From: Gracilibacillus ureilyticus
Lineage (GTDB): Bacteria; Bacillota; Bacilli; Bacillales; Amphibacillaceae
Length of the DNA: 64,000 bases
Direction of reading: 5' to 3'
Assembly: GCF_900111195.1 (NCBI RefSeq)
Contig: NZ_FOGL01000023.1
Span: 1 to 64,000 of the forward strand
Shown here piece after piece: positions 30,198 to 41,356 of this stretch. A model generated the notes under the pieces. The model made no database searches and was not told the origin of the DNA. It saw nothing but the letters and a program-made list of their open reading frames with translations. Numbering within the stretch: the first letter of the stretch is position 1; each line of letters starts with the position of its first letter. Both the position numbers and the translations under genes were made by a program.

Positions 30198-30251
30198 AGT
30201 TTTGGCGAACCCGACAGGTTTGTGAAAGCTTTGTTTTTTGCTTTAATATGA

Positions 30252-30269
30252 ACCACCTGGATGTGTGGT
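30252..30269 (+). promoter_or_regulatory. rpsL leader hairpin
   Basis: ACCAC pairs with GTGGT over CTGGATGT, 34 bases before rpsL. It resembles leaders before rpsL in bacilli, recalled from general knowledge. Regulatory role unknown. Confidence 0.4.
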
Positions 30270-30302
30270 ATTACATTTTGTATATGAGAGGAGGAACTAA
30301 AC

Positions 30303-30716
30303 ATGCCAACTATTAATCAGTTAGTACGTAAAGGTCGTGTTTCTAAAACAAAGAAATCAGATTCACCAGCACTTAATAAAGGTTACAACAGCCGTAAAAA
30401 AGTAGCTACTAACCAATCATCACCTCAAAAACGTGGAGTTTGTACTCGTGTAGGTACACTTACTCCTAAGAAACCGAACTCTGCATTACGTAAATATGCC
30501 CGTGTTCGTTTATCAAACCAAATCGAGGTTACTGCGTACATTCCTGGAATTGGTCACAACTTACAAGAACACAGCGTTGTGTTAATCCGCGGTGGTCGTG
30601 TAAAAGACTTACCAGGGGTTCGTTACCATATCGTTCGTGGTGCGCTTGATACTTCAGGTGTTGAAGGACGTATGCAAGGCCGTTCTAAATACGGTGCGAA
30701 AAGACCTAAAAAATAA
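30303..30716 (+). CDS. rpsL: 30S ribosomal protein S12
   Basis: 137 residues at the decoding centre. The [13 protein letters not shown] loop is wild-type at the lysine that mutates to streptomycin resistance, and [13 protein letters not shown] is also wild-type. Preceded by AGAGGAGGAA. Start of the S12-S7-EF-G-EF-Tu order. Confidence 0.97.
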   Translation: MPTINQLVRKGRVSKTKKSDSPALNKGYNSRKKVATNQSSPQKRGVCTRVGTLTPKKPNSALRKYARVRLSNQIEVTAYIPGIGHNLQEHSVVLIRGGRVKDLPGVRYHIVRGALDTSGVEGRMQGRSKYGAKRPKK

Positions 30717-30751
30717 GTTTATTTATAAAATGAAGGGAAGGAGGGAAAGAT

Positions 30752-31222
30752 ATGCCACGTAAAGGACCAGTAGCAAAACGTGATGTCTTACCAGATCCGT
30801 TATACAATTCTAAACTTGTAACACGTCTAATCAACCAAATTATGGTTGATGGAAAAAGAGGTAAAGCTCAAAAAATTCTTTATAGCGCATTCGAACTAGT
30901 TCAAGAACGCAGTGGTCAAAACGCTATGGAAGTTTTTGAACAAGCTATGAAAAACGTAATGCCAGTACTTGAGGTACGTGCCCGCCGTGTGGGGGGTTCT
31001 AACTACCAGGTACCTGTAGAGGTTCGTCCAGAACGCCGTCAGGCATTAGGTCTTCGTTACATCGTGAACTATTCACGTTTACGCGGAGAGAAAACAATGG
31101 AAGAGCGCTTAGCATATGAAATTCTTGATGCATCTAACAACACTGGAGCATCTGTGAAAAAACGCGAAGATATGCATAAAATGGCTGAGGCTAATAAAGC
31201 ATTCGCTCACTATCGTTGGTAA
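30752..31222 (+). CDS. rpsG: 30S ribosomal protein S7
   Basis: 156 residues; nucleates assembly of the 30S head by binding the 3' major domain of 16S rRNA. Family start [16 protein letters not shown] and the [17 protein letters not shown] segment are clear. GGAAGGAGGG precedes the ATG; 35 bases after rpsL. Confidence 0.97.
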   Translation: MPRKGPVAKRDVLPDPLYNSKLVTRLINQIMVDGKRGKAQKILYSAFELVQERSGQNAMEVFEQAMKNVMPVLEVRARRVGGSNYQVPVEVRPERRQALGLRYIVNYSRLRGEKTMEERLAYEILDASNNTGASVKKREDMHKMAEANKAFAHYRW

Positions 31223-31255
31223 GATCCAAAGTCAGCTTAACAGACTTAAGACAAG

Positions 31256-31286
31256 CATCTATGTGGCGTACTTCGCCACAAAGATG
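31256..31286 (+). other. hairpin between rpsG and fusA
   Basis: CATCT-A-TGTGGCG pairs with CGCCACA-A-AGATG around TACTT, about 12 bp in all with single-base mismatches. There is no T run, so it is likely a processing or stability element in the rpsG-fusA message. Confidence 0.5.
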
Positions 31287-31368
31287 ATTGACTTAAGGGT
31301 AGAAGACAAAAAACGGAATATCCAGCAATTAAATTAAACTATTCTTGAAGTAGGAAGGAGAAAGAATC

Positions 31369-33447
31369 ATGCCTAGAGAGTTCTCCTTGGAGAAAACACG
31401 TAATATCGGTATCATGGCTCACATTGATGCTGGTAAAACAACTTGTACTGAGCGTATATTATTCTATACTGGAAGAATCCACAAAATTGGAGAGACACAC
31501 GAAGGTGCTTCTCAAATGGACTGGATGGAACAAGAGCAAGAACGTGGTATCACTATCACTTCTGCTGCAACTACAGCACAATGGAATGGTCACCGCATCA
31601 ACATCATTGATACACCTGGACACGTAGACTTCACTGTAGAGGTTGAACGTTCATTGCGTGTACTTGATGGTGCAGTTACTGTACTTGATGCACAATCTGG
31701 TGTTGAACCACAAACAGAAACTGTTTGGCGTCAAGCAACTACTTACGGTGTTCCGAGAATTGTGTTTGTTAACAAAATGGATAAAACAGGCGCTGATTTC
31801 CTTTACTCTGTTGGTACACTAGGAGATCGTTTGGGAGCTAACGCGCACCCAGTACAACTTCCTATTGGTGCTGAAGATGATTTCGAAGGTATCATTGATC
31901 TTATAACAATGGAAGCATACATGTACTTAGATGACTTAGGAACGCGTGCTGAAGCAAAGCCGATTCCTGATGAGTATAAAGAACAAGCGGAAGAATACCG
32001 CACTAAATTAATAGAAGCTGTTGCTGAATTAGATGAAGATCTAATGGAGCGTTACTTAGAAGGAGAAGAATTCACTAACGAAGAGCTTAAAGCAGCTGTA
32101 CGTAAAGCAACTTTAAGTGTCGAATTTTATCCTGTATTCTGTGGATCTGCCTTTAAAAACAAAGGGGTACAATTATTGATCGATGGTGTAGTAGATTACT
32201 TACCAGCACCTACTGATATCCCTCCAATCCAAGGTATTGTTCCACAAACTGAGGAAGAAGTTGTTCGTAAAGCTGATGACAAAGAACCATTCTCTGCACT
32301 TGCATTTAAAGTTGCAACAGACCCGTTCGTTGGTAAGCTTACATTCTTCCGAGTATATTCTGGAACTTTACAATCCGGTTCTTATGTTAAGAACTCAACG
32401 AAAGACAAACGTGAACGTGTAGGTCGTATCCTGCAAATGCACGCGAATTCTCGTGAAGAGATTCCAGAAGTTTATGCAGGAGATATCGCGGGAGCAGTTG
32501 GTTTGAAAGATACTAGTACTGGAGACACTTTATGTGACGAAAAAAGTTTAGTTATCCTAGAATCAATGGAATTCCCAGAGCCGGTAATCTCTGTAGCAAT
32601 CGAGCCTAAATCAAAAGCTGACCAGGATAAAATGTCAGTAGCATTAGGTAAACTTGCAGAGGAAGATCCTACATTCAGAACTGAAACTAATCCGGAGACT
32701 GGTCAAACAATTATCTCTGGAATGGGTGAATTACACCTTGATATCATTGTGGATCGTATGAAACGTGAGTTTAAAGTAGAAGCAAACGTAGGTGCTCCAC
32801 AAGTATCATACCGTGAAACTTTCCGTGGATCTGCGGAAGTGGAAGGTAAATTTGTTCGTCAGTCTGGTGGTCGTGGTCAATATGGTCACGTTTGGGTTAA
32901 ATTCGAACCAAACGAAGAAGGCGCTGGATTTGAATTTGTAAACAACATTGTTGGTGGGGTTGTACCACGTGAATATATCCCTTCTGTTGAAGCTGGTATT
33001 AAAGAATCAATGGAAAATGGTGTATTGGCTGGCTATCCACTAATCGATGTGAAAGCAACATTATATGATGGTAGTTATCATGATGTCGATTCAAACGAAA
33101 CTGCATTTAGAGTAGCTGCGTCAATGGCACTTAAAGCAGCGAAAAATAAATGTAACCCTGTAATTCTTGAACCAATGATGAAAGTGGAAGTAGTAATTCC
33201 TGAAGAATACATGGGTGATATCATGGGTGATGTAACTTCTAGACGTGGCCGTGTAGAAGGTATGGAAGCTCGTGGTACTGCACAAGTAGTTAAAGCATTC
33301 GTTCCACTTGCAGAGATGTTCGGATATGCAACTGCACTCCGTTCAAACACACAAGGTCGCGGAACATACACAATGCACTTCGATCATTATGAAGAAGTAC
33401 CGAAAAGTGTTGGAGAAGAAATTATCAAGAAAAATGCAGGGGAATAA
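31369..33447 (+). CDS. fusA: Elongation factor G
   Basis: A 692-residue translocase. GTPase motifs: AHIDAGKTT near 17, switch [10 protein letters not shown] near 82, [10 protein letters not shown] near 136. Domains II-V follow, ending in the [14 protein letters not shown] segment. The fusidic-acid region looks ordinary. GGAAGGAGAAAG precedes the ATG. Confidence 0.97.
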   Translation: MPREFSLEKTRNIGIMAHIDAGKTTCTERILFYTGRIHKIGETHEGASQMDWMEQEQERGITITSAATTAQWNGHRINIIDTPGHVDFTVEVERSLRVLDGAVTVLDAQSGVEPQTETVWRQATTYGVPRIVFVNKMDKTGADFLYSVGTLGDRLGANAHPVQLPIGAEDDFEGIIDLITMEAYMYLDDLGTRAEAKPIPDEYKEQAEEYRTKLIEAVAELDEDLMERYLEGEEFTNEELKAAVRKATLSVEFYPVFCGSAFKNKGVQLLIDGVVDYLPAPTDIPPIQGIVPQTEEEVVRKADDKEPFSALAFKVATDPFVGKLTFFRVYSGTLQSGSYVKNSTKDKRERVGRILQMHANSREEIPEVYAGDIAGAVGLKDTSTGDTLCDEKSLVILESMEFPEPVISVAIEPKSKADQDKMSVALGKLAEEDPTFRTETNPETGQTIISGMGELHLDIIVDRMKREFKVEANVGAPQVSYRETFRGSAEVEGKFVRQSGGRGQYGHVWVKFEPNEEGAGFEFVNNIVGGVVPREYIPSVEAGIKESMENGVLAGYPLIDVKATLYDGSYHDVDSNETAFRVAASMALKAAKNKCNPVILEPMMKVEVVIPEEYMGDIMGDVTSRRGRVEGMEARGTAQVVKAFVPLAEMFGYATALRSNTQGRGTYTMHFDHYEEVPKSVGEEIIKKNAGE

Positions 33448-33457
33448 TTGATTTTTC

Positions 33458-33485
33458 TTGCAATCTAAAGTATAACTTGTATTAT
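33458..33485 (+). promoter_or_regulatory. promoter of tufA with leader hairpin
   Basis: TTGCAA and TATTAT are separated by 16 bases. Directly after it, GCTTAGAA (33488-33495) pairs with TTCTAAGC (33511-33518) and the stem can extend by GA/TC pairs. It gives tufA an independent promoter and a structured leader. Confidence 0.55.
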
Positions 33486-33574
33486 AGGCTTAGAAGAGAT
33501 TTTCTGGTCTTTTCTAAGCTGAGATACTTGTAAATATAATAATACATTTCATTTATTTAAAGGAGGAAATACAC

Positions 33575-34765
33575 ATGGCTAAGGAAAAATTTGACCGTTC
33601 CAAAGACCACGTTAATATTGGTACAATTGGACACGTTGACCATGGTAAAACTACATTAACAGCTGCAATTACTAATGTACTTTTCAACAAATTTGGTAGA
33701 GGGGAAGCTCGTGCATACGATCAAATCGATGGAGCTCCTGAAGAAAGAGAACGTGGTATCACTATCTCAACTGCACACGTTGAGTACGAAACTGATACTC
33801 GTCACTATGCACACGTTGACTGCCCAGGACACGCTGACTATGTTAAAAACATGATCACTGGTGCTGCGCAAATGGATGGTGCGATCCTTGTAGTATCTGC
33901 TGCAGATGGTCCAATGCCACAAACTCGTGAGCACATCTTACTTTCTCGTCAAGTAGGTGTACCTGCGATCGTAGTATTCTTAAACAAATGTGATATGGTG
34001 GATGACGAAGAACTTCTTGAATTAGTAGAAATGGAAGTACGTGATCTATTATCTGAATATGACTTCCCTGGTGATGATGTACCAGTTATCAAAGGTTCTG
34101 CACTTAAAGCTCTTGAAGGTGAAGAGCAATATGTAAATGCAATCCTTGAACTTATGGAAGCTGTTGATGAGTATATTCCTCGTCCAGACCGTGATACTGA
34201 AAAACCATTCATGATGCCAGTTGAGGACGTATTCTCAATTACTGGTCGTGGTACTGTTGCAACAGGACGTGTTGAGCGTGGTGTTGTAAAAGTTGGTGAC
34301 GAAATCGAAATCATCGGACTTGCTGAAGAAGCTTCTAAAACAACTGTAACAGGTGTTGAAATGTTCCGTAAGCTTCTTGATTATGCAGAAGCTGGTGATA
34401 ACATTGGTGCACTTCTTCGTGGGGTTTCTCGTGAAGAAATCAACCGTGGTCAAGTATTAGCTAAACCAGGTACAATCACTCCTCACACAAACTTTAAAGC
34501 TGAGGTATATGTACTTTCTAAAGAAGAGGGTGGACGTCACACTCCATTCTTCTCAAACTACCGTCCGCAGTTCTACTTCCGTACAACTGACGTAACAGGT
34601 GTTGTTAACCTTCCTGAAGGTGTTGAAATGGTAATGCCTGGGGACAACATCGAAATGACTGTAGAACTTATCTCCCCAATCGCGATTGAAGAAGGAACTA
34701 AATTCTCAATCCGTGAAGGTGGACGTACAGTAGGCGCAGGCGTTGTTGCTACTATTACAAAATAA
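33575..34765 (+). CDS. tufA: Elongation factor Tu
   Basis: A 396-residue EF-Tu. [10 protein letters not shown] near 19, [12 protein letters not shown] near 81, NKCDMVDD near 136 and SALKAL near 173 are GTPase motifs; domains II and III follow. AAAGGAGGAAA precedes the ATG. It ends the str group and is followed by a strong terminator, after which the strand reverses. Confidence 0.98.
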   Translation: MAKEKFDRSKDHVNIGTIGHVDHGKTTLTAAITNVLFNKFGRGEARAYDQIDGAPEERERGITISTAHVEYETDTRHYAHVDCPGHADYVKNMITGAAQMDGAILVVSAADGPMPQTREHILLSRQVGVPAIVVFLNKCDMVDDEELLELVEMEVRDLLSEYDFPGDDVPVIKGSALKALEGEEQYVNAILELMEAVDEYIPRPDRDTEKPFMMPVEDVFSITGRGTVATGRVERGVVKVGDEIEIIGLAEEASKTTVTGVEMFRKLLDYAEAGDNIGALLRGVSREEINRGQVLAKPGTITPHTNFKAEVYVLSKEEGGRHTPFFSNYRPQFYFRTTDVTGVVNLPEGVEMVMPGDNIEMTVELISPIAIEEGTKFSIREGGRTVGAGVVATITK

Positions 34766-34775
34766 GTTATTATAT

Positions 34776-34812
34776 AAAAAGCAGATAGTTTCCTAAACTA
34801 TCTGCTTTTTTC
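34776..34812. terminator. bidirectional terminator between tufA and the sugar-binding lipoprotein gene
   Basis: AAAAAGCAGATAGTTT pairs perfectly (16 bp) with AAACTATCTGCTTTTT over a 3-base loop. It has a T run on both strands, so it can end tufA and the convergent minus-strand gene. Confidence 0.9.
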
Positions 34813-34820
34813 TATCCTGT

Positions 34821-35858
34821 TTAATTATAAACTTCTTCTTCAGTGTAATGTCCTGACTCAATAATTGTTTCATTAATATTTTCTTTAGTCACCTGAACTG
34901 GTTCAAGTAAAATTGTAGGGACATCCATATTCCCATTATTGACTGTTGCATTAGTGGAAATATCTTTACCACTTGCAATATCCATTGCAAGAATAGAAGC
35001 CTGATTCGCAAGTGCTTCAATTGGTTTATATACTGTACCAGTTTGTGTACCATCAATGATCCGTTTAATCGCATTTAATTCTGCATCTTGCCCTGATATT
35101 GGAATATGACCAGCTTGTTCACCAAGAGCAGCAAGTGCTCCTTCCGCAAGTCCGTCATATGCTGTAACTATACCGTCAATGGTAACAGTATTTGAACTAA
35201 GAAACTTATTTATATTCTCTTCTGCTATATCCTTTGACCAATCTTTTGTAAATTCATCATAGACAAGATTTATCTTTCCACTGTCAATCAAGGGCTGCAG
35301 TATGCTCATCGCTCCATCTCTGACTAAATGTGCATTGTTATCTGTTTCAGAACCTCCAATATAGGCGAAGTTTCCCTCATCTATCTGATCAAGGACAATT
35401 TGTGCCTGAATTTCTCCAACCTTTTCGTTATCAAAAGAAACATAATAATCGAGTGGTGTTCCTAAAATTAACTTGTCATAAGCAATTACCTTTACTCCGG
35501 ATTCTTGAGCTAATTTTGTGGCTTTACTGGCTGCTTCTGAATTACTGGGAACAATAATCAATACATCGATTCCTTCATTAATAAGTAATTTTACCTGTTC
35601 AATTTGAACATCCTGGTTTCCGTTAGCAGCTAATGTTTTTATATTCCCGCCAAGTTCTGTAACTTTCTTTTCAACAAACTCTTTATCGCGGTACCATCTA
35701 TCTTCCTTTAATGTATCAATAGCAAATCCTACATATACTTTCTCTTCATCTGTCTGGAGTTTCATTTCTTCCATTGACTTGTCATTATTACTATCATTGG
35801 CTGAACAAGCTATTAGAAACAAAAATATCAGGACAGTAAACCATTTAAGTGGTTTCAT
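34821..35858 (-). CDS. XylF-type sugar-binding lipoprotein
   Basis: A 345-residue periplasmic-binding-protein fold. The N-terminal signal peptide ends in a lipobox (LIAC, Cys near residue 18), followed by a Ser/Asn/Asp linker. The mature part closely resembles D-xylose-binding proteins: GFAIDTLKEDRWYRDK near 49, AANGNQDVQIEQ, SFDNEKVGEIQAQ, and SGQDAELNAIKRIIDGTQTGTVYKP. No ABC permease or ATPase is adjacent. It lies 23 bases downstream of a chemoreceptor gene on the same strand, so it is probably a ligand-presenting partner of that receptor. Xylose or a related sugar is the likely ligand but is not proven. Confidence 0.85.
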   Translation of the reverse strand: MKPLKWFTVLIFLFLIACSANDSNNDKSMEEMKLQTDEEKVYVGFAIDTLKEDRWYRDKEFVEKKVTELGGNIKTLAANGNQDVQIEQVKLLINEGIDVLIIVPSNSEAASKATKLAQESGVKVIAYDKLILGTPLDYYVSFDNEKVGEIQAQIVLDQIDEGNFAYIGGSETDNNAHLVRDGAMSILQPLIDSGKINLVYDEFTKDWSKDIAEENINKFLSSNTVTIDGIVTAYDGLAEGALAALGEQAGHIPISGQDAELNAIKRIIDGTQTGTVYKPIEALANQASILAMDIASGKDISTNATVNNGNMDVPTILLEPVQVTKENINETIIESGHYTEEEVYN

Positions 35859-35881
35859 GTTGATGTTCCTCCTATTTACTG

Positions 35882-37591
35882 TTATATTTCAAATTTATTG
35901 ATGATCTTTCTCATTTTATTAACAAGCTCCTTCAGTTCGTTTGAGCCTGAAGATACATGTTGAATAGCTTCCTTCTGCTGGATGGCGGAAGCTGATATTT
36001 CTTCAGAACCTGCTGCAGACTCCTCTGATATAGCCGCAATTTGTTCCACAGAAGTATTAATCTCATTTCCTGCTTGTTTGAAAAATTCCAGTGCACCAGA
36101 AATATCATCCACTTTAGCTGATATATTAGAAATTTTATCTTTTATATTGGTAAAGTATTTCCCTGAAGTTTCTATTCGCTCTTTACCAATATTCACTTCA
36201 CTGTATCCATCATTTAAACCTTTCACCATAACTGAGATATCGTTTTTAATTTCACTTACTATTCTTGTTATACTGTCAGAAGAATTACCTGTCTCTTCAG
36301 CCAGCTTGCGTACTTCTTCGGCAACAACGGAAAAGCCTTTTCCAGCTTCTCCTGCACGAGCCGCCTCTATCGAAGCATTTAATGCTAATAGATTAGTTTG
36401 TTCTGCAATGGAACGGATAATTGTAACGAACTCAGAAATAGATGAAGTCTGTTTTTCCAGTTCATTCACTTTATCTACGGAATCTTTTACAGTTGCAGTG
36501 ATTTTATTCATTTGGCTCAACGATGCCTTCATCTGTGTATCTCCATCTAAAGATACATCTAGGACATCCTTTGAATCTTTAGCTAACCTTTCGCCATTCT
36601 CGTTTGCTAAACCTATTTTTGTATTAAAGTCTTTCATTTGTTCAGAGATACTGCTAGCTTCATCTGCCTGACTGGATGCTCCATTGGCAAGTTCTTCAAT
36701 CGTTACTGCAACTTGTTCACTTCCTTCACTTACATCTGAAGCGATAGAATGGAAACTATCTATATGCGTATTCACTGTATCCGTAACGTGTGATATTTCC
36801 TGAATCATATTTCTTAAGCTGGTCTTCATAAAGTTGATAGAATTAGCCAGTCGGCCAATTTCATTATTACTTTCACCATTTAAGTCATCGACTATTAAAT
36901 TACCATTAGCGATCTCATCACTAATTTGTACCATATTATTGAGACTGTTTTTAATTGATCTGTTGATAAAGTACATTATTATAATGGATATTATCAATGA
37001 AATAATTAATGAGATAATTAATGTAGAAATAGTTGTGCTTATATCTGACTCGGCTTTTGTTATCGAATGATCATTAGATGTTACAGCTTCATCTGTTAAT
37101 TTCTGACCTAAAGCTAATGTCTCGTTTTTTAATGAGTTTGCTTCTGTTTGCAACTCGGTAAATGTACTTGTATTAATTTGCTGTACATTTGGTACAATCT
37201 GACTAAAGTAATACTCGTCAAGTAAATGGTTATTTTCAATGATCTGATGGAATGCTTCCACCTGGGAAGGTGAAGTTAATTTCTCTCTTATTAGCTTTGC
37301 CTGATCAACAAATGCTTCACTCTTACCTAAGTAATCCAGTAACCCCAGATCATTCTCGCTAATTAAGTACTCCGGAACGAATAAATATTTCTCCTGGTAA
37401 AGGGACATCAGTTTGTTCACTTCCACAACAATCTCATTTTTTGTCCGGGTGTCTTCAATGGACTGATTGGTCCGATCCAGTAATAAATAAGTAGCAAATA
37501 CAGATATAATAAAAGCCACAATGACAATGGCAAAAACAAACCCATATTTCCAGCCGATAGACCGGTTTTTCCAGAAACGATTATTGCTCAC
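35882..37591 (-). CDS. Methyl-accepting chemotaxis protein
   Basis: A 569-residue transmembrane chemoreceptor. Membrane helix 1 is near residues 15-38, followed by an extracellular helical-bundle domain of ~150 residues (4HB-like), a second, very Ile-rich membrane helix near 188-208, a HAMP domain (~210-265) and a long cytoplasmic coiled coil. The CheA/CheW-contact tip reads [21 protein letters not shown] near 400. The GTG start has AGGAGG 8 bases upstream. It is operonic with the sugar-binding lipoprotein behind it. No C-terminal CheR-tether pentapeptide is seen. Confidence 0.93.
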   Translation of the reverse strand: MSNNRFWKNRSIGWKYGFVFAIVIVAFIISVFATYLLLDRTNQSIEDTRTKNEIVVEVNKLMSLYQEKYLFVPEYLISENDLGLLDYLGKSEAFVDQAKLIREKLTSPSQVEAFHQIIENNHLLDEYYFSQIVPNVQQINTSTFTELQTEANSLKNETLALGQKLTDEAVTSNDHSITKAESDISTTISTLIISLIISLIISIIIMYFINRSIKNSLNNMVQISDEIANGNLIVDDLNGESNNEIGRLANSINFMKTSLRNMIQEISHVTDTVNTHIDSFHSIASDVSEGSEQVAVTIEELANGASSQADEASSISEQMKDFNTKIGLANENGERLAKDSKDVLDVSLDGDTQMKASLSQMNKITATVKDSVDKVNELEKQTSSISEFVTIIRSIAEQTNLLALNASIEAARAGEAGKGFSVVAEEVRKLAEETGNSSDSITRIVSEIKNDISVMVKGLNDGYSEVNIGKERIETSGKYFTNIKDKISNISAKVDDISGALEFFKQAGNEINTSVEQIAAISEESAAGSEEISASAIQQKEAIQHVSSGSNELKELVNKMRKIINKFEI

Positions 37592-37633
37592 TTTAATTGC
37601 CTCCTAAGATGTAATATAATTGAGTCAATAATT

Positions 37634-37660
37634 ATATCGGCAAAATAACAGAGATTATAA
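37634..37660 (-). promoter_or_regulatory. sigma-D-like promoter of the chemoreceptor operon
   Basis: On the minus strand GCCGATAT (plus coordinates 37634-37641) is identical to the sigma-D -10 consensus. TATA or TTAT lies 14-15 bases upstream in the -35 position, where TAAA is ideal. It is 43 bases before the receptor GTG, which suits flagellar/chemotaxis sigma control. Confidence 0.6.
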
Positions 37661-37729
37661 GACTGACTCGACTTATTTCGACACGTAACCAAGTTCATTA
37701 AAAAAATTCATAGAAAATCATATTTAACC

Positions 37730-37758
37730 TTGCATTTTATTGTTTAATTCTATATAAT
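37730..37758 (+). promoter_or_regulatory. sigma-A promoter of the S10 superoperon
   Basis: TTGCAT and TATAAT are separated by 17 bases, predicting a start near 37765 and a leader of about 130 bases before rpsJ. Confidence 0.78.
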
Positions 37759-37779
37759 AAACAATGTTGGTCATAAAAC

Positions 37780-37851
37780 AGGCGATGATGCGGAAGGTTG
37801 TTGGCACACCCGGCCCCTTTGCCATGGCTAGTGTGTTAAGGAATTTTCGCG
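37780..37851 (+). promoter_or_regulatory. structured S10 operon leader
   Basis: GCGGAA (37790) pairs with TTTTCGC (37844), and CACAC (37805) pairs with GTGTG (37831) inside it, closing a GC-rich loop CCGGCCCCTTTGCCATGG. The segment resembles leaders before rpsJ in bacilli. The ligand or regulator is unknown; no T run follows, so it is not an attenuator. Confidence 0.5.
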
Positions 37852-37868
37852 GAGAAAGTCTATTATAA

Positions 37869-38201
<333 letters not shown>

Positions 38202-38231
38202 TATATATTAACAATCTAGGAGGTGTTACGG

Positions 38232-38861
38232 ATGACGAAAGGAATCTTAGGTCGCAAAGTCGGCATGACTCAGCTTTTCTCAGAAGAGGGAGAATTAATC
38301 CCTGTAACAGTAATCGAAGCTGAACCAAACGTTGTGCTGCAAAAGCGTACACAAGAAAATGATGGATATGAAGCAATTCAAATTGGTTTTGCTGATCAGA
38401 AGAAAAACCGCACAAACAAACCTGAACAAGGACATGCGGAAAAAGCAAATACTACTCCTAAGCGCTTCATTCGTGAAATCCGTGACGTTAATCTTGATGA
38501 GTATGAATTAGGTCAAGAAATTAACGTAGAGGTATTTCAAGCAGGAGATATTATTGATGTAACAGGAACTTCTAAAGGTAAAGGATTCCAGGGTGCTATT
38601 AAGCGTCACAATCAATCACGCGGACCAATGAGTCACGGTTCACGTTACCACAGAAGACCTGGTACAATGGGTCCAATCGATCCAATGCATGTTTTCAAAG
38701 GTAAAAAATTACCAGGGCAAATGGGTGGTCAGCAAATCACTATCCAAAACCTTGAAATTGTCAAAGTAGATGCGGAACGTAATCTTCTATTAATTAAAGG
38801 TAATGTTCCAGGTGCAAAAAAATCATTCGTAAAAGTTACGAGTGCATTAAAGGCTAACTAA
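38232..38861 (+). CDS. rplC: 50S ribosomal protein L3
   Basis: 209 residues, near the peptidyl transferase centre; the long loop ([21 protein letters not shown] near 130-150) is present. The ATG at 38232 follows AGGAGGTG at 6 bases; an earlier in-frame start overlapping that site is rejected. Confidence 0.97.
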   Translation: MTKGILGRKVGMTQLFSEEGELIPVTVIEAEPNVVLQKRTQENDGYEAIQIGFADQKKNRTNKPEQGHAEKANTTPKRFIREIRDVNLDEYELGQEINVEVFQAGDIIDVTGTSKGKGFQGAIKRHNQSRGPMSHGSRYHRRPGTMGPIDPMHVFKGKKLPGQMGGQQITIQNLEIVKVDAERNLLLIKGNVPGAKKSFVKVTSALKAN

Positions 38862-38886
38862 CTATTAACTGAAGGGAGGATATGTC

Positions 38887-39510
38887 ATGCCTAAAGTAGC
38901 ACTATTTAATCAAAGTGGATCACAAGTAGGTGATGTAGAGATCAGCGATGCAGTGTTTGGAATTGAGCCAAACGAACATGTTTTACATGACGCTGTTCTT
39001 ATGCAACGCGCATCACTTCGTCAAGGAACTCACGCTGTAAAAAATCGCTCGGAAGTACGTGGTGGTGGACGTAAACCATGGCGTCAAAAAGGAACTGGAC
39101 GTGCGCGTCAAGGTTCTATCAGATCACCACAGTGGGTTGGTGGTGGAACGGTATTCGGTCCTACACCAAGAAGCTATAGCTACAAACTTCCTAAGAAAGT
39201 ACGTAGATTAGCGCTTAAATCTGCTCTTTCTTCTAAGGTAAAAGAAGATAGCTTAGTTGTTTTAGAGGGGATCGCAATCGATGCACCTAAAACAAAAGAA
39301 GTAATTTCACTACTTTCATCTTTAAATGTAGATTCCAAAGCGTTAATCGTTACTGCAGATGCAGATGCTGTTTTAGTAAAATCAGCAAACAACCTGCCAA
39401 ACGTAAAAGTATTAACTGTAAGTGAAGTAAATGTTTTAGACTTGCTTACGCATGACAAGCTGGTTATTACAAAAGAAGCAGCTGAAAAAGCAGGGGAGGT
39501 GCTTGCATAA
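38887..39510 (+). CDS. rplD: 50S ribosomal protein L4
   Basis: 207 residues. The exit-tunnel loop ([23 protein letters not shown], near 60-80) is wild-type, including the KGTGRAR stretch where macrolide-resistance changes occur. Its stop overlaps the rplW ATG by one base. Confidence 0.97.
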   Translation: MPKVALFNQSGSQVGDVEISDAVFGIEPNEHVLHDAVLMQRASLRQGTHAVKNRSEVRGGGRKPWRQKGTGRARQGSIRSPQWVGGGTVFGPTPRSYSYKLPKKVRRLALKSALSSKVKEDSLVVLEGIAIDAPKTKEVISLLSSLNVDSKALIVTADADAVLVKSANNLPNVKVLTVSEVNVLDLLTHDKLVITKEAAEKAGEVLA

Positions 39511-39800
39511 TGAAGGATCCTCGTGATATTATTAAGCGCCCTATCATTACTGAAAACACTGCAGATTTAATGGCTGATAAAAAGTACACTTTTGAAGTTA
39601 CAAAAGAAGCTAACAAATCTCAGATCAAAGATGCGATTGAAGAAATCTTTAGTGTAAAAGTAGTTAATGTAAATACTATGAACCGTAAAGGTAAATTCAA
39701 GCGTATGGGACGTTATGGTGGATTTCGTCCGAATCGCAAGAGAGCAATTGTTCAATTATCAGAAGACAGCAAAGAACTAGATTTCTTTGAAACATTATAA
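39510..39800 (+). CDS. rplW: 50S ribosomal protein L23
   Basis: 96 residues at the tunnel exit, the docking site for trigger factor and [18 protein letters not shown] and the loop [23 protein letters not shown] are typical. Start codon shared with the rplD stop (TAATG), indicating coupling. Confidence 0.96.
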   Translation: MKDPRDIIKRPIITENTADLMADKKYTFEVTKEANKSQIKDAIEEIFSVKVVNVNTMNRKGKFKRMGRYGGFRPNRKRAIVQLSEDSKELDFFETL

Positions 39801-39825
39801 TTTCATTTAAAAAGGAGGGAAAAAG

Positions 39826-40656
39826 ATGGCGATTAAAAAATACAAACCAACCTCAAATGGTCGTAGAGGAATGACTGTATCAGATTTTTCTGAGATCACA
39901 ACAGATCAGCCGGAAAAATCGTTACTAGCACCTTTAAGCAAAAGAGGTGGACGTAATAACCAGGGTAAATTAACTGTTCGTCATCAAGGCGGTGGACACA
40001 AGCGTAAATATCGTATCATCGATTTCAAACGTGACAAAGATGGAATACCAGGAAACGTTGCTACAATCGAATACGATCCAAACCGCTCTGCAAACATTGC
40101 ATTAATCCATTATGCTGATGGAGAAAAACGTTACATCCTTGCACCTAAAGGATTACAAGTTGGACAACAAATATTCTCAGGACCTGATGCTGATATTAAA
40201 GCAGGTAATGCATTACCACTTATCAACATCCCTGTAGGTACAGTTGTACACAATATTGAATTAAAACCAGGACGCGGAGGCCAGCTTGCAAGATCTGCAG
40301 GGGCACAAGCGCAAATCCTTGGACGTGAAGGTAAATATGTACTTGTTCGTTTGACATCTGGTGAAGTTCGTTTAGTTCTTGCAACTTGTCGCGCAACTGT
40401 TGGTCAGGTTGGTAACATCGAACACGAATTAATTAACATCGGTAAAGCAGGTCGTTCTCGCTGGTTAGGCAAACGCCCTACTGTTCGTGGTTCTGTAATG
40501 AACCCTAACGATCACCCGCACGGTGGTGGTGAAGGACGCGCACCAATCGGTCGTAAATCACCAATGTCACCATGGGGTAAACCAACACTTGGTTACAAAA
40601 CGCGTAAACGCAACAAACCATCAGATAAATTTATTGTACGTAAACGTAAAAAATAA
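39826..40656 (+). CDS. rplB: 50S ribosomal protein L2
   Basis: 276 residues, needed for peptidyl transferase and subunit joining. The C-terminal signature [28 protein letters not shown] contains the essential His. AAAGGAGGGAA precedes the ATG. Confidence 0.98.
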   Translation: MAIKKYKPTSNGRRGMTVSDFSEITTDQPEKSLLAPLSKRGGRNNQGKLTVRHQGGGHKRKYRIIDFKRDKDGIPGNVATIEYDPNRSANIALIHYADGEKRYILAPKGLQVGQQIFSGPDADIKAGNALPLINIPVGTVVHNIELKPGRGGQLARSAGAQAQILGREGKYVLVRLTSGEVRLVLATCRATVGQVGNIEHELINIGKAGRSRWLGKRPTVRGSVMNPNDHPHGGGEGRAPIGRKSPMSPWGKPTLGYKTRKRNKPSDKFIVRKRKK

Positions 40657-40713
40657 CGGGGTTGAACGACGGGAGATAACACCCGTCCGCCAATCGCGAA
40701 GGGAGGCTTATCC

Positions 40714-40992
40714 ATGGGTCGTAGCTTAAAAAAAGGACCTTTCGCAGATGACCACTTATTGAAAAAGATTGATACATTGAACCAGGAAGACAAGAAGACA
40801 GTTGTAAAAACTTGGTCTCGCCGTTCTACAATCTTCCCAAGCTTTATCGGTCATACGATTGCGGTATATGATGGTCGTAAACATGTGCCAGTTTATGTAA
40901 CAGAAGATATGGTTGGACATAAATTAGGCGAATTCGCTCCAACACGCACGTATAAAGGGCATGCTGGGGACGACAAGAAAACAAAACGTTAA
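40714..40992 (+). CDS. rpsS: 30S ribosomal protein S19
   Basis: 92 residues, partner of S13 in the 30S head. [10 protein letters not shown] and [37 protein letters not shown]-type segments are diagnostic. GAAGGGAGGC precedes the ATG. Confidence 0.97.
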   Translation: MGRSLKKGPFADDHLLKKIDTLNQEDKKTVVKTWSRRSTIFPSFIGHTIAVYDGRKHVPVYVTEDMVGHKLGEFAPTRTYKGHAGDDKKTKR

Positions 40993-41011
40993 TTGAGAGG
41001 AGGTACTCCTA

Positions 41012-41353
41012 ATGCAAGCTAAAGCTGTTGCAAAATCAGTTCGTATTGCTCCTCGCAAAGTCCGCTTAGTTGTTGACTTAGTTCGCGGTAAAAATGTTGG
41101 AGAAGCAATTGCGATTTTAAAACACACACAACGCAGTGCGTCACCTGTTGTTGAAAAATTAATCAACTCTGCTGTTGCGAATGCAGAGCATAATTATGAA
41201 ATGAACCCAGATAATTTAGTGATTTCTGAAGCTTTTGTGAACGAAGGGGTTACATTGAAACGTTTCCGTCCACGCGCACAAGGCCGGGCAACACAAATCA
41301 ATAAACGCACGAGCCATATTACAGTGGTTCTATCTGAGAAAAAGGAGGGATAA
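41012..41353 (+). CDS. rplV: 50S ribosomal protein L22
   Basis: 113 residues with a beta-hairpin lining the exit tunnel ([21 protein letters not shown] near 85-105, wild-type). GAGAGGAGGT precedes the ATG. It ends 3 bases before rpsC. Confidence 0.97.
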   Translation: MQAKAVAKSVRIAPRKVRLVVDLVRGKNVGEAIAILKHTQRSASPVVEKLINSAVANAEHNYEMNPDNLVISEAFVNEGVTLKRFRPRAQGRATQINKRTSHITVVLSEKKEG

Positions 41354-41356
41354 TCT

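Noticed and set aside
35982-36671. A 229-codon reading frame on the plus strand, opposite the chemoreceptor gene.
   Set aside because: It is antisense to the signalling domain; the translation is Ser/Leu-rich with no motif, typical of a shadow frame from biased codons.
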